A DNA stretch of 59,145 nucleotides from CACEUX01 sp964404235 (GCA_964404235.1 CAYOJL010000002.1:1-59145); one strand, 5' to 3'. Counted from the first letter of the stretch, positions 1-9,121 are shown. Notes: generated by a model not told the origin, from the letters alone. Numbers and translations are program-made.

Positions 1-42
1 CGAAGCCATAAATAAATAAAATATGATGATACATTTCTTCAT
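1..42 (-). CDS. 5' end of an exported protein (truncated by window edge)
   Basis: Only 14 codons are inside the window. They read MKKCIIIFYLFMAS, a lysine start followed by a hydrophobic stretch, as at the start of a signal peptide. The ATG is at 42-40 and a good Shine-Dalgarno, AAGGAG, lies about 8 bases upstream on the minus strand (around 49-54). The gene sits downstream of the terminator at 93-121, so it is probably a separate transcription unit from the hydrolase gene. Nothing can be said about its function. Confidence 0.6.
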   Translation of the reverse strand, partial: MKKCIIIFYLFMAS

Positions 43-92
43 ACCAGACTCCTTAATGATATGAAAATGTAATAAGAATCGCTTGTAAAAAC

Positions 93-121
93 AAAAAACC
101 CCGCAACAAGGCGGGGTTTTT
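93..121 (-). terminator. Rho-independent terminator (usable in both directions)
   Basis: The stem CCCCGC (99-104) pairs with GCGGGG (111-116) around a six-base loop. It is flanked by an A run (93-98) and a T run (117-121), so it can end transcription in either direction. It stands 33 bases after the stop of the alpha/beta hydrolase gene and most likely ends the operon that begins near 6663. Confidence 0.9.
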
Positions 122-154
122 GATTCAACATTTTCTATATATTAGAATGAACAG

Positions 155-1030
155 TCATCGCAAAAATTGAAAAATATTTTCAGTTACTATCCCCAAATAC
201 TTTTTTGATCTTACTATATTAAAATGTGTAGCATCTGGTATGATCACCAGATTAGCATCAGGCAAATATTCTGATATTTTCATGGTATGGCCAGGTTTTA
301 TTCTCCCATCATTCCCTGCTACAATAACGAGCATAGGATTCTCTATGGATCTAAGATCAGATGATGAAAATGAAGGATAAAGTACTGTTCCATATTCCAT
401 CATTAGTTTTTTTGTGTAATCGAATTTTTCTTCTTCCCCAAGTTTTTTATGGGCACGGTCAAAGAGATCTAAGGTTAAACTATTTCTGCCATTTTGATTA
501 TCCATAAAACCATTTTCTGTAAGATAATCATGGCCATTCTTTTTGAAATCAATACCATCATGATGATACAAGGAGGCAATTGAGACTCCTTTGATCATTT
601 TATCTTGAAAGAATTTCCCAATGGATAGTACAACAAATCCACCTGCACTATGACCTACAGCATGGAACTGCTCTATACCAATCTCATCGGTCACATTGAT
701 AATATCTTCAGCTATTAAATGATAGGAAAAAGGTCGTTCACCAACTGTGGTTCTTCCATGCCCCCTAAGATCAATACCAATTACGTAATATTGCTCTGAA
801 AGCTCTTTTAAGATATCACGATAAACCTCTGTAAAAGCCAATATCCCATGAATGAATACTAAAGGCGGATCATTTTTATTCCCTAGCGTATAGTAGTATT
901 GAGTTATATCACCGGATTCAATTTTATGCATCTCACTATCTCTGATAGGTTTACTGATTTCAGAAGCAATATAACCCGTGCAATTGATAGTCAGAAAAAT
1001 GGTTAGAAACATTGAATAAAATATTTTCAT
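155..1030 (-). CDS. Alpha/beta-fold hydrolase, exported
   Basis: A 291-residue protein of the alpha/beta hydrolase (Abhydrolase_1) family; substrate unknown. Visible motifs are the oxyanion-hole HG at residues 61-62, the nucleophile elbow GHSAGG at 126-131 (Ser128), the acid Asp241 in GNDGR and the catalytic His269 in DATHF, so the triad is complete. The N-terminus is hydrophobic and reaches Cys17 (TINC), a poor lipobox, so it is either a loosely recognised lipoprotein or a plain signal-peptide protein. It is the last gene of the run that starts with the sterol-desaturase-like gene, 34 bases after the FG-GAP gene, and is followed by a strong terminator. Ester or lipid-ester hydrolysis would fit the fold, but that is inference. 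Confidence 0.85.
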   Translation of the reverse strand: MKIFYSMFLTIFLTINCTGYIASEISKPIRDSEMHKIESGDITQYYYTLGNKNDPPLVFIHGILAFTEVYRDILKELSEQYYVIGIDLRGHGRTTVGERPFSYHLIAEDIINVTDEIGIEQFHAVGHSAGGFVVLSIGKFFQDKMIKGVSIASLYHHDGIDFKKNGHDYLTENGFMDNQNGRNSLTLDLFDRAHKKLGEEEKFDYTKKLMMEYGTVLYPSFSSSDLRSIENPMLVIVAGNDGRIKPGHTMKISEYLPDANLVIIPDATHFNIVRSKKYLGIVTENIFQFLR

Positions 1031-1064
1031 ATCAATATTGAATAATTATTTTTTTATTAATCAA

Positions 1065-2756
1065 TTATAGTTCAGGGTTTATCGTTGAAATAGATACACC
1101 CTGGACTATCTTATAGTAATGATTCGGCTTTAGATCCTTAAATATTTCTTTTTCTGAACCTGGCCAATCAATTGAAATGGACCTTACCAATTGATCACTA
1201 TTGATACCAAATACCACCCTTGTATCATTAGAAGTTAGATAGCTACCTGCGGGATTTACCCAGGCTACCTGTTCACTGGATTCAGTTGATATCATGATCT
1301 TACTACCAATGGCCTGCCGATTACAGGTCCTACCCTCAAGTTCAAAACCTATCCAATTATTCTTCGGATCACCCTCATTGATCAATAGCTTGGCTGCTCC
1401 ATTATTATTTGAGACCATAATATCAATATCACCATCATTATCTATATCACCAAATGCAGATCCTCTGCTCACTGCTTTATGTAATAGATCTCCTCCGATC
1501 ATTTTAGTTATATCAATGAAAGATCCATTTTTTTGATTGAGATAAACTTGATTATACTGAGCATGACGATAATCTTTATTGAAGAGATCAATATTATCAA
1601 TGACATGACCATTAGCTACATATATATCAAGCCAACCATCAAGGTCCAGATCTACCAATTTTGTTCCAAATGCAAGAAAATGGATACTTGGTGTTCCAAG
1701 TCCGATCTCATTCGTTGCATCCGAAAAAGTACCAGATCCTTGATTAAGATATAACGTATTGGTCTCTCCACTATAATTCGTAACATATATATCTAACCAG
1801 CCATCACGATCAATATCTCCAAGATCGACCCCCATACCAGCTTCAGCCAGACCATTGCCATTAAAACCAACTCCCATGAATAATGCACTTTCAGTGAATC
1901 TCCCTCTACCATTATTAATGAATAGTAGGTTCATATCTTTATCATTTGCTACATAAATATCCATATCCCCATCATTATCTACGTCTCCTGGTACAACACC
2001 CATTCCCCTTAGACGGTACCTGCCTATACCAGATCGATTAGAGCGGTCAATGAACTTACCATTCTTATTGTAATAGAATTTATCTTCAACCCCAAGGAAG
2101 ATATCAGGGTCGCAATAAGACCTTGCAAATAATTCACCATGCTTTGGGTATTGCAAAGGACTAGTACATTCAGGATTATTATCTATCGAATAGTCAACAT
2201 AATTAGTGACATATAGATCTAGGAGTCCATCGTTATCACTGTCAAAGAAAGCCGCACTCATACCCATTGAATGATTATCGATCCCAAGGTCTAGGGTTAC
2301 ATCGGTGAAAGTTCCATCACTATTATTCCGATAAAGTATATCCTTACCGAAATTTGTAACATAAAGATCTATATCACCATCATTGTCATAATCTCCGCAG
2401 GCACAACCCATGCTATAACTTTTATCGCCCACACCGGCCTCATTTGTGACATCGATCCATTCCAAATTATCATTTCTAAAAAGTCTATTTTCTAAGAGGG
2501 CATCCTTATTCCATCCAGGTAAGGGCGATGACTGGGGATAATATGCATCTAGGTCACCATCATTATCATAGTCAAATATGCAAATACCTGAACCCATTGA
2601 TTCAACATAATAGTATTCTCCAGATCCTCCATGATCATGAATAAAATCCAATGCTCCCTGTTCCGCGATATCCTTGAAAGAAAGCTTCTGACCCCAAGAA
2701 AAAGTAATGAGATAGATGTAAATGGCTAGCTTATGCAACTTAATAGAAGATCGCAT
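1065..2756 (-). CDS. FG-GAP/VCBS repeat protein with ASPIC/UnbV C-terminal domain
   Basis: A secreted 563-residue protein of the CRTAC1-like family. A signal peptide (about residues 1-22, ending SWG) is followed by a seven-unit repeat region, about 60-465. Each unit carries a calcium-binding DxDxDG-type loop, for example DYDNDGDLD at 62-70, followed by an (L/I)YVTN or YVAN strand, which suggests a seven-bladed beta-propeller. The C-terminal 90 residues match the ASPIC/UnbV domain (IGSKI, SSEQVAWVN, SIDWPG). Such proteins are extracellular; in marine FCB bacteria they are abundant and mostly of unknown ligand. It lies 6 bases after the MORN gene and has no T9SS tail, so export beyond the outer membrane is not explained by its own sequence. 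Confidence 0.9.
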   Translation of the reverse strand: MRSSIKLHKLAIYIYLITFSWGQKLSFKDIAEQGALDFIHDHGGSGEYYYVESMGSGICIFDYDNDGDLDAYYPQSSPLPGWNKDALLENRLFRNDNLEWIDVTNEAGVGDKSYSMGCACGDYDNDGDIDLYVTNFGKDILYRNNSDGTFTDVTLDLGIDNHSMGMSAAFFDSDNDGLLDLYVTNYVDYSIDNNPECTSPLQYPKHGELFARSYCDPDIFLGVEDKFYYNKNGKFIDRSNRSGIGRYRLRGMGVVPGDVDNDGDMDIYVANDKDMNLLFINNGRGRFTESALFMGVGFNGNGLAEAGMGVDLGDIDRDGWLDIYVTNYSGETNTLYLNQGSGTFSDATNEIGLGTPSIHFLAFGTKLVDLDLDGWLDIYVANGHVIDNIDLFNKDYRHAQYNQVYLNQKNGSFIDITKMIGGDLLHKAVSRGSAFGDIDNDGDIDIMVSNNNGAAKLLINEGDPKNNWIGFELEGRTCNRQAIGSKIMISTESSEQVAWVNPAGSYLTSNDTRVVFGINSDQLVRSISIDWPGSEKEIFKDLKPNHYYKIVQGVSISTINPEL

Positions 2757-2762
2757 TAATTA

Positions 2763-3680
2763 TTAATAGTCCTCTGTACCATCAAGTGTACCATCTTTAT
2801 TATAGTAGGTCCATCTACCCTGCTGTTCACCATTAATAAAATTCCCTTCTTCCTTCTTTTGCCCATTGTCATACCATTCCGTACGCAGACCATGAGGCCT
2901 GCCATTAATAAAATGCATTACCGATCTCTTATTTCCATTTGAGTGCCATAATACATGCTTACCTATTGGGGCCTTATTCTTATAGTGGCCTTGTCCTTTT
3001 TTATTACCATTTTCATACCACTGTATCCATAGGCCTCCTGGTGTCCCCTCTTCTTTCTTTTGACCATTCTCGTACCAATCTATTCGTGATCCAACTATAT
3101 CTCCATTCTTGAAATTTGCTTCGGATTTTTTGTTCCCATTGGGGTGCCAAAAAGTATGAATACCCTCTTCTTTATTTTTTACATAATTGCCTTGTGCACT
3201 TTTAAGACCGGTCGGGTACCATTTTATCCACTGACCATTAAATTGATCATCAATGAAATGTCCCTCTTCTTTCTTTTGACCATTATCATACCACTCAGTA
3301 CGTGACCCATTTGCTTTACCATTTTTAAAAGATGCCTTTAATTTTATCTGATCATTATCGTACCATAATTCCCAAACACCCGTAGCTTTACCATTCTTAT
3401 AGTTTTCTTTACTTTTTATTGTACCATTTTCATACCATTCATGCCATGAACCGTCTTTTTTACCATCTGATACATCTCCATTACTTCTTAAGCTATTATT
3501 GCTATATGATGAATAAATCGGTCCATTATATGGTTCATTTTGACCTTTTAAATAATATTTATTATCCCTTTGCACCATTTCATTTTCAAAGTCGATAGGC
3601 TCTTTTCCACAATTCAAATGAAAAAGACATAGCAGAGCTACTGATAAAATGATCAATTTTGATCTTATTCTGTTAATCAT
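2763..3680 (-). CDS. MORN-repeat lipoprotein (YwqK/COG2849-like)
   Basis: A 305-residue protein made of about ten MORN-type units with a period near 23 residues and consensus WYxNGxKKxEGxFxNGxxxGxW. One unit in the middle is short: KKEEG is followed almost directly by the next WIQWYENG, so several residues of the repeat are missing. The N-terminus is a signal sequence ending at Cys24 (HLNC), likely a lipidated cysteine in the relaxed style of FCB bacteria. COG2849 proteins are often called YwqK antitoxins in databases. Nothing here resembles a toxin partner, and I treat it as a cell-surface repeat protein. It sits between the LRR gene (12 bases upstream) and the FG-GAP gene (6 bases downstream). 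Confidence 0.88.
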   Translation of the reverse strand: MINRIRSKLIILSVALLCLFHLNCGKEPIDFENEMVQRDNKYYLKGQNEPYNGPIYSSYSNNSLRSNGDVSDGKKDGSWHEWYENGTIKSKENYKNGKATGVWELWYDNDQIKLKASFKNGKANGSRTEWYDNGQKKEEGHFIDDQFNGQWIKWYPTGLKSAQGNYVKNKEEGIHTFWHPNGNKKSEANFKNGDIVGSRIDWYENGQKKEEGTPGGLWIQWYENGNKKGQGHYKNKAPIGKHVLWHSNGNKRSVMHFINGRPHGLRTEWYDNGQKKEEGNFINGEQQGRWTYYNKDGTLDGTEDY

Positions 3681-3692
3681 TGATGATCAAAC

Positions 3693-5468
3693 CTATTTTA
3701 AAAGAACCACTTTTTTTGTATCGATAAGATCGCCAGCTTCAATTGTCAAAAAGTATACCCCAGCACTTACAGATCGTCCCGCATCATTTTTTGCATGCCA
3801 TGTCATTGACCTATGACCAGATTCTTGGTAACCATTGAAAAAGTTGTTTATTACTCTTCCATAAATATCATAAATAATAATAGTAACCTGTGTACTATTT
3901 GGTAAATAATAACTAAGTGTGGTAATGGGATTGAACGGATTAGGATAAGTATCATAGACCTTATATGTATTAATGTCCTGGTCTAATGTTGAAAGTATGC
4001 TACCACAACTAGTTGTATCCTGATACCCCATATAATTATCCAGACAGGGAGGATAGGGCGAACAAAATTGATTATTGGATATATTAAAATATATAGAATT
4101 ACTCCAGTCAAGATTGAGATCGCAAATGCTTTCATCAATATTCCCACTTAATTGATTATCACTTATATATAGATATTCAAGATCTAATAGATCATTTATT
4201 TCGACAGGTAATTCTCCAGTTAATTGGTTATCATATAAGAATAACTTTTCAAGACCAGTGAGCCCGCCTATACTATTAGGAATAGAGCCAGAAATACTAT
4301 TACCATATAAGAACAATTGAGTTAAACTCGATAATCCACCTATTGAAGAAGGTATTTGTCCAGTGAGTTCATTATCATATAAATATAGGTATTTCAAATT
4401 AACAAGGTTTCCTATCTCTTCTGGAATTTCACCTGTCAATTCATTACCATATAAAAATAAATATTCAAGATTAATTAAATCTCCTATCTCTGGAGGAATA
4501 TTACCAGTTAGACCGGTATTGCCAAGATTCAAAGAATCGGTATTTTCGATCATATAACAATCGCCCCATAAATCGAACTGCCGTTGAGGTATAGAGGCAC
4601 AGTTAGAGGTATCTTGGGAATCAATATTATCCATTATACAATCAGGATAAGGCGGACAGAACTGATTTTCAGACATTTTTACTAATGTAGTATTGTTCCA
4701 ATCCAGATCCATCTCACAAATGTTGCAAGGTAATTCTCCAACAAATTGATTTTCATATATCCAAAAATAATTTAAACTGGCTAGCCTTGTTATCGCAGAT
4801 GGGATCAGACCAGATAGTTGATTATCATAAAGATATAAATGAGTTAAGTTTATGAGATTCCCTATCTCAGTAGGTAGTGACCCATTGAGCTGATTCTGAT
4901 TTAAATATAGCTGAGATAAATTAGTTAGATCACCTATTTCAGCAGGTATAGATCCACTAAGATCATTACCATGTAAATAAAGATGCTCTAGATCAGAGAG
5001 GTTACCTATCTCTGGTGGAATTTGACCTGATAATTCGTTCATGAACAAACTCAGATATGCTAAACTTGCTAGGTTGCCTATCTCGCTGGGAATCGTACCA
5101 ACAAGTTGGTTACCATACAATTTCAGGGCAATTAGATTAGTCAGATTTCCAATTCCAGTTGGGATAGTTCCAGTGAGCTCATTATTCTGCAAATATAAAT
5201 AATTCAAGTTGATAAGATTGCCTATCTCAGTAGGAATAGATCCAGATAAATTATTTGCAGCAAGATCTAAATAAACCAGATTAATAAGATCTCCTATAGC
5301 TGGTGGAATCTCTCCATAAATATTTTGTCCAGTAAGATCTAGATGAACGGTACTATCAATAGAATAGCAGTTACTCCATAATTCTACTTCATCTTCATCA
5401 CAATCTTGACCGATCAGAAAACTCAAAATAATTAAAAACAAATATTTACTTTTAGATCCAAACATCAT
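3693..5468 (-). CDS. Plant-type leucine-rich-repeat protein with T9SS type A sorting domain
   Basis: A 591-residue secreted protein. The signal peptide is about residues 1-20. Two LRR blocks follow, at 40-250 and 310-450, with 24-residue units of the form NLxxLxLxxNxLxGxIPxEIG. That is the plant-specific LRR consensus, also known from a few bacteria. Each block begins with a WxxCY motif and ends with a cysteine-containing cap (LDW...NQFCxPYPxC, about 255-290 and 453-488), so the protein is an internal duplication. The C-terminus (about 500-591) is a T9SS type A (Por) sorting domain with YPNPFNP at 508-514 and a terminal VVLLK strand. Two adjacent ATGs (5468, 5465) overlap the end of the cupin gene by 14-17 bases. 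A ligand-binding or adhesion role at the cell surface is inferred. Confidence 0.92.
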   Translation of the reverse strand: MMFGSKSKYLFLIILSFLIGQDCDEDEVELWSNCYSIDSTVHLDLTGQNIYGEIPPAIGDLINLVYLDLAANNLSGSIPTEIGNLINLNYLYLQNNELTGTIPTGIGNLTNLIALKLYGNQLVGTIPSEIGNLASLAYLSLFMNELSGQIPPEIGNLSDLEHLYLHGNDLSGSIPAEIGDLTNLSQLYLNQNQLNGSLPTEIGNLINLTHLYLYDNQLSGLIPSAITRLASLNYFWIYENQFVGELPCNICEMDLDWNNTTLVKMSENQFCPPYPDCIMDNIDSQDTSNCASIPQRQFDLWGDCYMIENTDSLNLGNTGLTGNIPPEIGDLINLEYLFLYGNELTGEIPEEIGNLVNLKYLYLYDNELTGQIPSSIGGLSSLTQLFLYGNSISGSIPNSIGGLTGLEKLFLYDNQLTGELPVEINDLLDLEYLYISDNQLSGNIDESICDLNLDWSNSIYFNISNNQFCSPYPPCLDNYMGYQDTTSCGSILSTLDQDINTYKVYDTYPNPFNPITTLSYYLPNSTQVTIIIYDIYGRVINNFFNGYQESGHRSMTWHAKNDAGRSVSAGVYFLTIEAGDLIDTKKVVLLK

Positions 5469-5817
5469 TATCCGCAGTTAGATTATTGGTCCTCTCGCCT
5501 GTATTGACTACTCCTCTTGGTTCTACTAACATGATCTTACACTCTTCCTCAGCAATTGGCTTATGTTGAACTCCTTTTGGAACAACATACATATCACCCT
5601 GTTCCAATTCTATTTTTCCATTTCGAAATTCTATCTCCATTCTACCATCAATGACTATAAATACCTCATCAGTATCCTTATGTTCATGCCAGGTGAATTC
5701 CCCCTTTATTTTTGCGAGTTTAAATTGATAGTCATTCATCTCTGCAATGACCTTTGGCGACCAATACTCAGAGAACTTTTGAAACTTTTCATTTATATTT
5801 ATTTTTTTTGTGTTCAT
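5452..5817 (-). CDS. Single-domain cupin protein
   Basis: A 121-residue cytosolic protein forming one cupin barrel. Motif 1 supplies His44 and His46 (WHEHKD) and Glu51. Motif 2 (GDMYVVPKGVQH, 74-85) supplies His85, so the usual 3-His/1-Glu metal site is present. Small cupins of this type can be isomerases, dioxygenases or sugar-binding proteins, and the sequence does not decide between them. It lies 3 bases after the sterol-desaturase-like gene and overlaps the LRR gene, so it is translated in the same operon. A metabolic link with the neighbouring di-iron hydroxylase is possible but only inferred. Confidence 0.85.
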   Translation of the reverse strand: MNTKKININEKFQKFSEYWSPKVIAEMNDYQFKLAKIKGEFTWHEHKDTDEVFIVIDGRMEIEFRNGKIELEQGDMYVVPKGVQHKPIAEEECKIMLVEPRGVVNTGERTNNLTADNDVWI

Positions 5818-5820
5818 TTT

Positions 5821-6663
5821 TTACTTATTGTTGAATTTAGCCCCTACTGGAGCACGATAGGACTGAAAGGGAATCATAAGAAGATTTTTAATACTGGAAT
5901 GCTCATAACTTTCCATATGAGTATCAATACCATATACAAGTTCATTCATTATATCTAATTCTTTAACTGTACCAAAAATATGATCCCAGATAGAGAATAT
6001 ATTGCCATAATTACTATCTGTATGAGGTTGAACATAATGATGATGTATCTTATGAAAATTCGGTGTTACAAAAATATAGCTTAAAAATTTATCTAACTTA
6101 TCTGGAATCTTGATATTTGCATGTGTAAAGTGAGCAAAGAAAACTGAAATGGTCTGATACATCATTACAAGACCAAAGGATGCTCCTGTGATAAAGACAG
6201 CTAAAGTAGTAAAGCATAAACGAAAGATATTTTCTCCAGGATGAGCTCTTAACCCGCTAGTTGCATCAACATAGGGATCTGTATGGTGTATCAAATGGAA
6301 TTTCCACATCCATTTCACAGAATGCTGTATCCAATGAATCAGCCAGGCACCTATTAGATCTAATAATACAAGACCAATAATCACATAAAGCCAGATTGGA
6401 AGTTCAAATATATTCAATAAACCAAATTCATGGATCTCATTATAACTAACAGCTGCCATGATACCCATTGCTCCAAATAAATTGACAATAATTGTTATAA
6501 GTGTAAATACTATATTGATCCCTGCATGATCAAGTTTTTTATAATTCATTTTAAATAGAGGGATGCCTGACTCTATCAAAAGAAGTAGGGCCAAACCACC
6601 TATTAAGAGTCCACTTCTCACCTCTGTAGTTATTTGAGCAAAAAATTGGAGTAATTCATTCAT
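5821..6663 (-). CDS. Sterol desaturase / fatty-acid hydroxylase superfamily membrane protein
   Basis: A 280-residue integral membrane di-iron enzyme. From the ATG at 6663, the histidine boxes are HWIQH at 110-114, HLIHH at 123-127 and HKIHH at 204-208, plus further histidines near 141 and 181. This is the pattern of the fatty acid hydroxylase family (sterol desaturases, carotenoid hydroxylases, alkylglycerol mono-oxygenase). Several hydrophobic segments (about 17-35, 50-72, 90-108, 150-178) would place the active site on the cytoplasmic face. The frame is open to a TTG at 6705, but the first ATG is preferred; no clear Shine-Dalgarno is seen at either. It appears to be the first gene of the operon running down to 155. 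The substrate is unknown; a hydroxylated membrane lipid is plausible. Confidence 0.88.
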   Translation of the reverse strand: MNELLQFFAQITTEVRSGLLIGGLALLLLIESGIPLFKMNYKKLDHAGINIVFTLITIIVNLFGAMGIMAAVSYNEIHEFGLLNIFELPIWLYVIIGLVLLDLIGAWLIHWIQHSVKWMWKFHLIHHTDPYVDATSGLRAHPGENIFRLCFTTLAVFITGASFGLVMMYQTISVFFAHFTHANIKIPDKLDKFLSYIFVTPNFHKIHHHYVQPHTDSNYGNIFSIWDHIFGTVKELDIMNELVYGIDTHMESYEHSSIKNLLMIPFQSYRAPVGAKFNNK

Positions 6664-6772
6664 AATTATATAGTGAAGAGTAAAGCTGGCTAAAATAAAC
6701 TGCAAATAAAATTAGATTCTATATGAATAATCAAGGTCATTTTCAATTTAGTGCAATTGAAATAATCTAACG

Positions 6773-6799
6773 AAAAAAATCAAGGTAAAATTCCTTGAT
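6773..6799 (-). terminator. Rho-independent terminator of the FecR/barrel operon
   Basis: On the minus strand, ATCAAGG and CCTTGAT form a seven-base-pair stem (plus-strand halves 6779-6785 and 6793-6799) with a seven-base loop. A run of seven T follows (6779-6773). It lies 66 bases after the stop of the beta-barrel gene and should end the transcript that starts above 11025. The rest of the 6664-6864 spacer is AT-rich and presumably holds the promoter of the desaturase operon; no clear hexamers were found. Confidence 0.8.
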
Positions 6800-6864
6800 C
6801 GTCACTCAGCTCAAATAATTATTTAATTATAAACAGTTCTATCAATATATCAATAAAACCAAGA

Positions 6865-9117
6865 TTAAAATGAATATTCAAGGTTTACCCTTGCAATAAT
6901 GGTATTCTTACTTAAACCATTTGTCTCTTTTGATCTGAATTCACCCTGGGCATTCAAACTAAGATCTTCTATGATATTCCAACGTAGACCAGCTTTGAAT
7001 CCTAGCCAAGACATATCAACCATGCCTGTACCACTTGCAGCGTTTATTCCACTCCTTGCTAATAATCGATTATTTAAAAAAGGATAATTTGCATCAATAC
7101 CAAAAGTAAGAAAATCTTGTGAACCCCTTTCCCCTGGTCCAGTGCTTAATTCACTAGAGTTTGTTGTGATATTTAACCTTGTTTCTAGAGGTGAGTTATA
7201 TCGCGTTGATAAGGATATATTGATAACTTGGGTCGAAATGGAGGGATCGACGAAAAATTGAGAACGATCAGTATATTTATCCTCTTTTTCAACAATGACC
7301 AACGTTCCACTTAAAGAATGATCCCATAGAAGATTAAAACGATGATTTAAATTGACCATTATATTATTTGTATGTGTTTTCTCTCTATTATCGGTATATG
7401 TTGTATCAGTTAATTGCACTATCTCATCAATACCATTATCTCTATTTATAGAACGATAGTTGAAATTCACTGTAGGAAGTCTTGGTCCTGGTACAGCATT
7501 AAAACCAAAAGAGAGAGTGTTTTGGGTCTTTATATTCTCGACTGATGTTAATATATCATCATCTTGATGTTTATAGCCAATATTGAACATAAGCCTATTA
7601 TTAAATAATTTAAATTTGTCACTTATAGACCATTCTCGTTTATTTTTTACAATATATGGATTAGCTAATGAATTGAATTCTGAACCAACTTGACTATACT
7701 CAAGTGCTAGATAATTACCATGAAAGTTTGTGATTGCTCTTCCACGATAAGCAAGGGATGGCATGGAGAATATAGCATCCACAAGATCTATGGTACTATT
7801 ATCACCAAAAGCATTGATATCAATTGGAACCAATGGGGCGAGATTTGAATTAATGATCAGATACTGCTCATAATCTGCTGGGTCTGGAAAGCTACTTAGA
7901 TCAAAACTAGAAAGTTTATTATCAAGAGAATCATCAATAAGCGTATCTAACTCTGCAAGTGTAAGTGGCCCCCCCCAAATATTATTATTGGTCATGCTAA
8001 AGGCGACCTCCCCATCAATCCGCAAACGTTTACTAAAAAGATTTAACCCTAGATCTGAACTGATAACTAGATTATCCTTAGGTCCATTACCAGACCAATC
8101 TTTACCTTCTAGTATTTGTGCTCTTGTTCCTAATTCATTGATAGTATATACAATTCCAGAGTCTAGGCCATCAATTGATCCAGTAACATCAGGAGAATAA
8201 ATTATTTCTGCATTGGATAGTTCTTTATCTACACTATTAGTATCATCCCGGGCTTTCATTAAACTAAATCCCCATTGAAATATATCTCCCCGTCCAATAG
8301 CCAATCTTGCAGAGGTTACATTCTGTTGGAAAGTATAGCCAGAGCGACTAAGTGCTATATATTTCCCCCCTAGAATATCCGTATTTATATCATATGAATA
8401 TGCCATAGAAGGATCTCCTTGTATAGCACGATTTATCTCACCCTGTACAAAATGAAAATTAAACAATCCATATTTCAGATTAAGATCCAATCCTCTGACC
8501 CTCTTCCCGTTAATAGTGTATTGAGACATTCTTGGGTTAGAATCTCCCATATTTATATTCAAAATATCTTTAACACCCATACTAAATCCGTAGATATTTC
8601 TAGGTTGATAAAGTTGATTCTCTTGACTGGTCATTTTAAGGTTGGTCTTAAAAGTAAGCCATTCAAAAGCTGAACCCTTGAAATCAAGTGTCAATTTATT
8701 GATATTTAGTGTCTGGCTATCAACCTGATCCATACTACTACTAGATCTTATTTTCCCTGAATAATTAACCGCTGGGTCTTTAGCAATTGTTATAAAGTCC
8801 CAAATTACAGGTTGATTCATACCATCAATGATAAGGTTTACTTTGTGCTCTCCGGGATCGACCTGATCAAGTAAACAACTTACCATATCAGAATCAATGT
8901 AAGCCTGATCTGTTACATCCGAACCATCTAATAATAATGTGATAGAATTATGGTCAAGGTTGTTAGCACCAATAAGAGAGACCGCGATCAAAACATTTTC
9001 CCCAGATACTTCTGATCTTGGTTCTGGGCTCAGAATCAGAATGCCTGATTGACCAAAAATAAAGTTGGTTATTAAAAAAAGAGTATATATAAGGAAGGAA
9101 ATATGTCTATAAATCAT
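6865..9117 (-). CDS. Predicted outer-membrane beta-barrel protein with N-terminal Ig-like domain
   Basis: A 750-residue protein I do not recognise by family. It has a signal peptide (about 1-22, ending FIFG) and then a beta-rich domain near 25-110 (LLLDGSDVTD) resembling a bacterial Ig-like fold. The remaining 600 residues are rich in alternating hydrophobic/polar strands and aromatic residues, ending VNLEYSF. The C-terminal phenylalanine is the usual signal of outer-membrane barrels. The gene follows the FecR gene by 4 bases. A run of eight G on the coding strand (plus-strand 7969-7976) lies inside the frame and could be prone to slippage. A channel or surface-display role together with the two upstream secreted proteins is inferred from the operon. 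Confidence 0.75.
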   Translation of the reverse strand: MIYRHISFLIYTLFLITNFIFGQSGILILSPEPRSEVSGENVLIAVSLIGANNLDHNSITLLLDGSDVTDQAYIDSDMVSCLLDQVDPGEHKVNLIIDGMNQPVIWDFITIAKDPAVNYSGKIRSSSSMDQVDSQTLNINKLTLDFKGSAFEWLTFKTNLKMTSQENQLYQPRNIYGFSMGVKDILNINMGDSNPRMSQYTINGKRVRGLDLNLKYGLFNFHFVQGEINRAIQGDPSMAYSYDINTDILGGKYIALSRSGYTFQQNVTSARLAIGRGDIFQWGFSLMKARDDTNSVDKELSNAEIIYSPDVTGSIDGLDSGIVYTINELGTRAQILEGKDWSGNGPKDNLVISSDLGLNLFSKRLRIDGEVAFSMTNNNIWGGPLTLAELDTLIDDSLDNKLSSFDLSSFPDPADYEQYLIINSNLAPLVPIDINAFGDNSTIDLVDAIFSMPSLAYRGRAITNFHGNYLALEYSQVGSEFNSLANPYIVKNKREWSISDKFKLFNNRLMFNIGYKHQDDDILTSVENIKTQNTLSFGFNAVPGPRLPTVNFNYRSINRDNGIDEIVQLTDTTYTDNREKTHTNNIMVNLNHRFNLLWDHSLSGTLVIVEKEDKYTDRSQFFVDPSISTQVINISLSTRYNSPLETRLNITTNSSELSTGPGERGSQDFLTFGIDANYPFLNNRLLARSGINAASGTGMVDMSWLGFKAGLRWNIIEDLSLNAQGEFRSKETNGLSKNTIIARVNLEYSF

Positions 9118-9121
9118 AAAC

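Noticed and set aside
2763..3680. Toxin-antitoxin antitoxin (YwqK) label for the MORN protein
   Set aside because: No toxin gene is adjacent, the protein is exported and the neighbours are secreted proteins.
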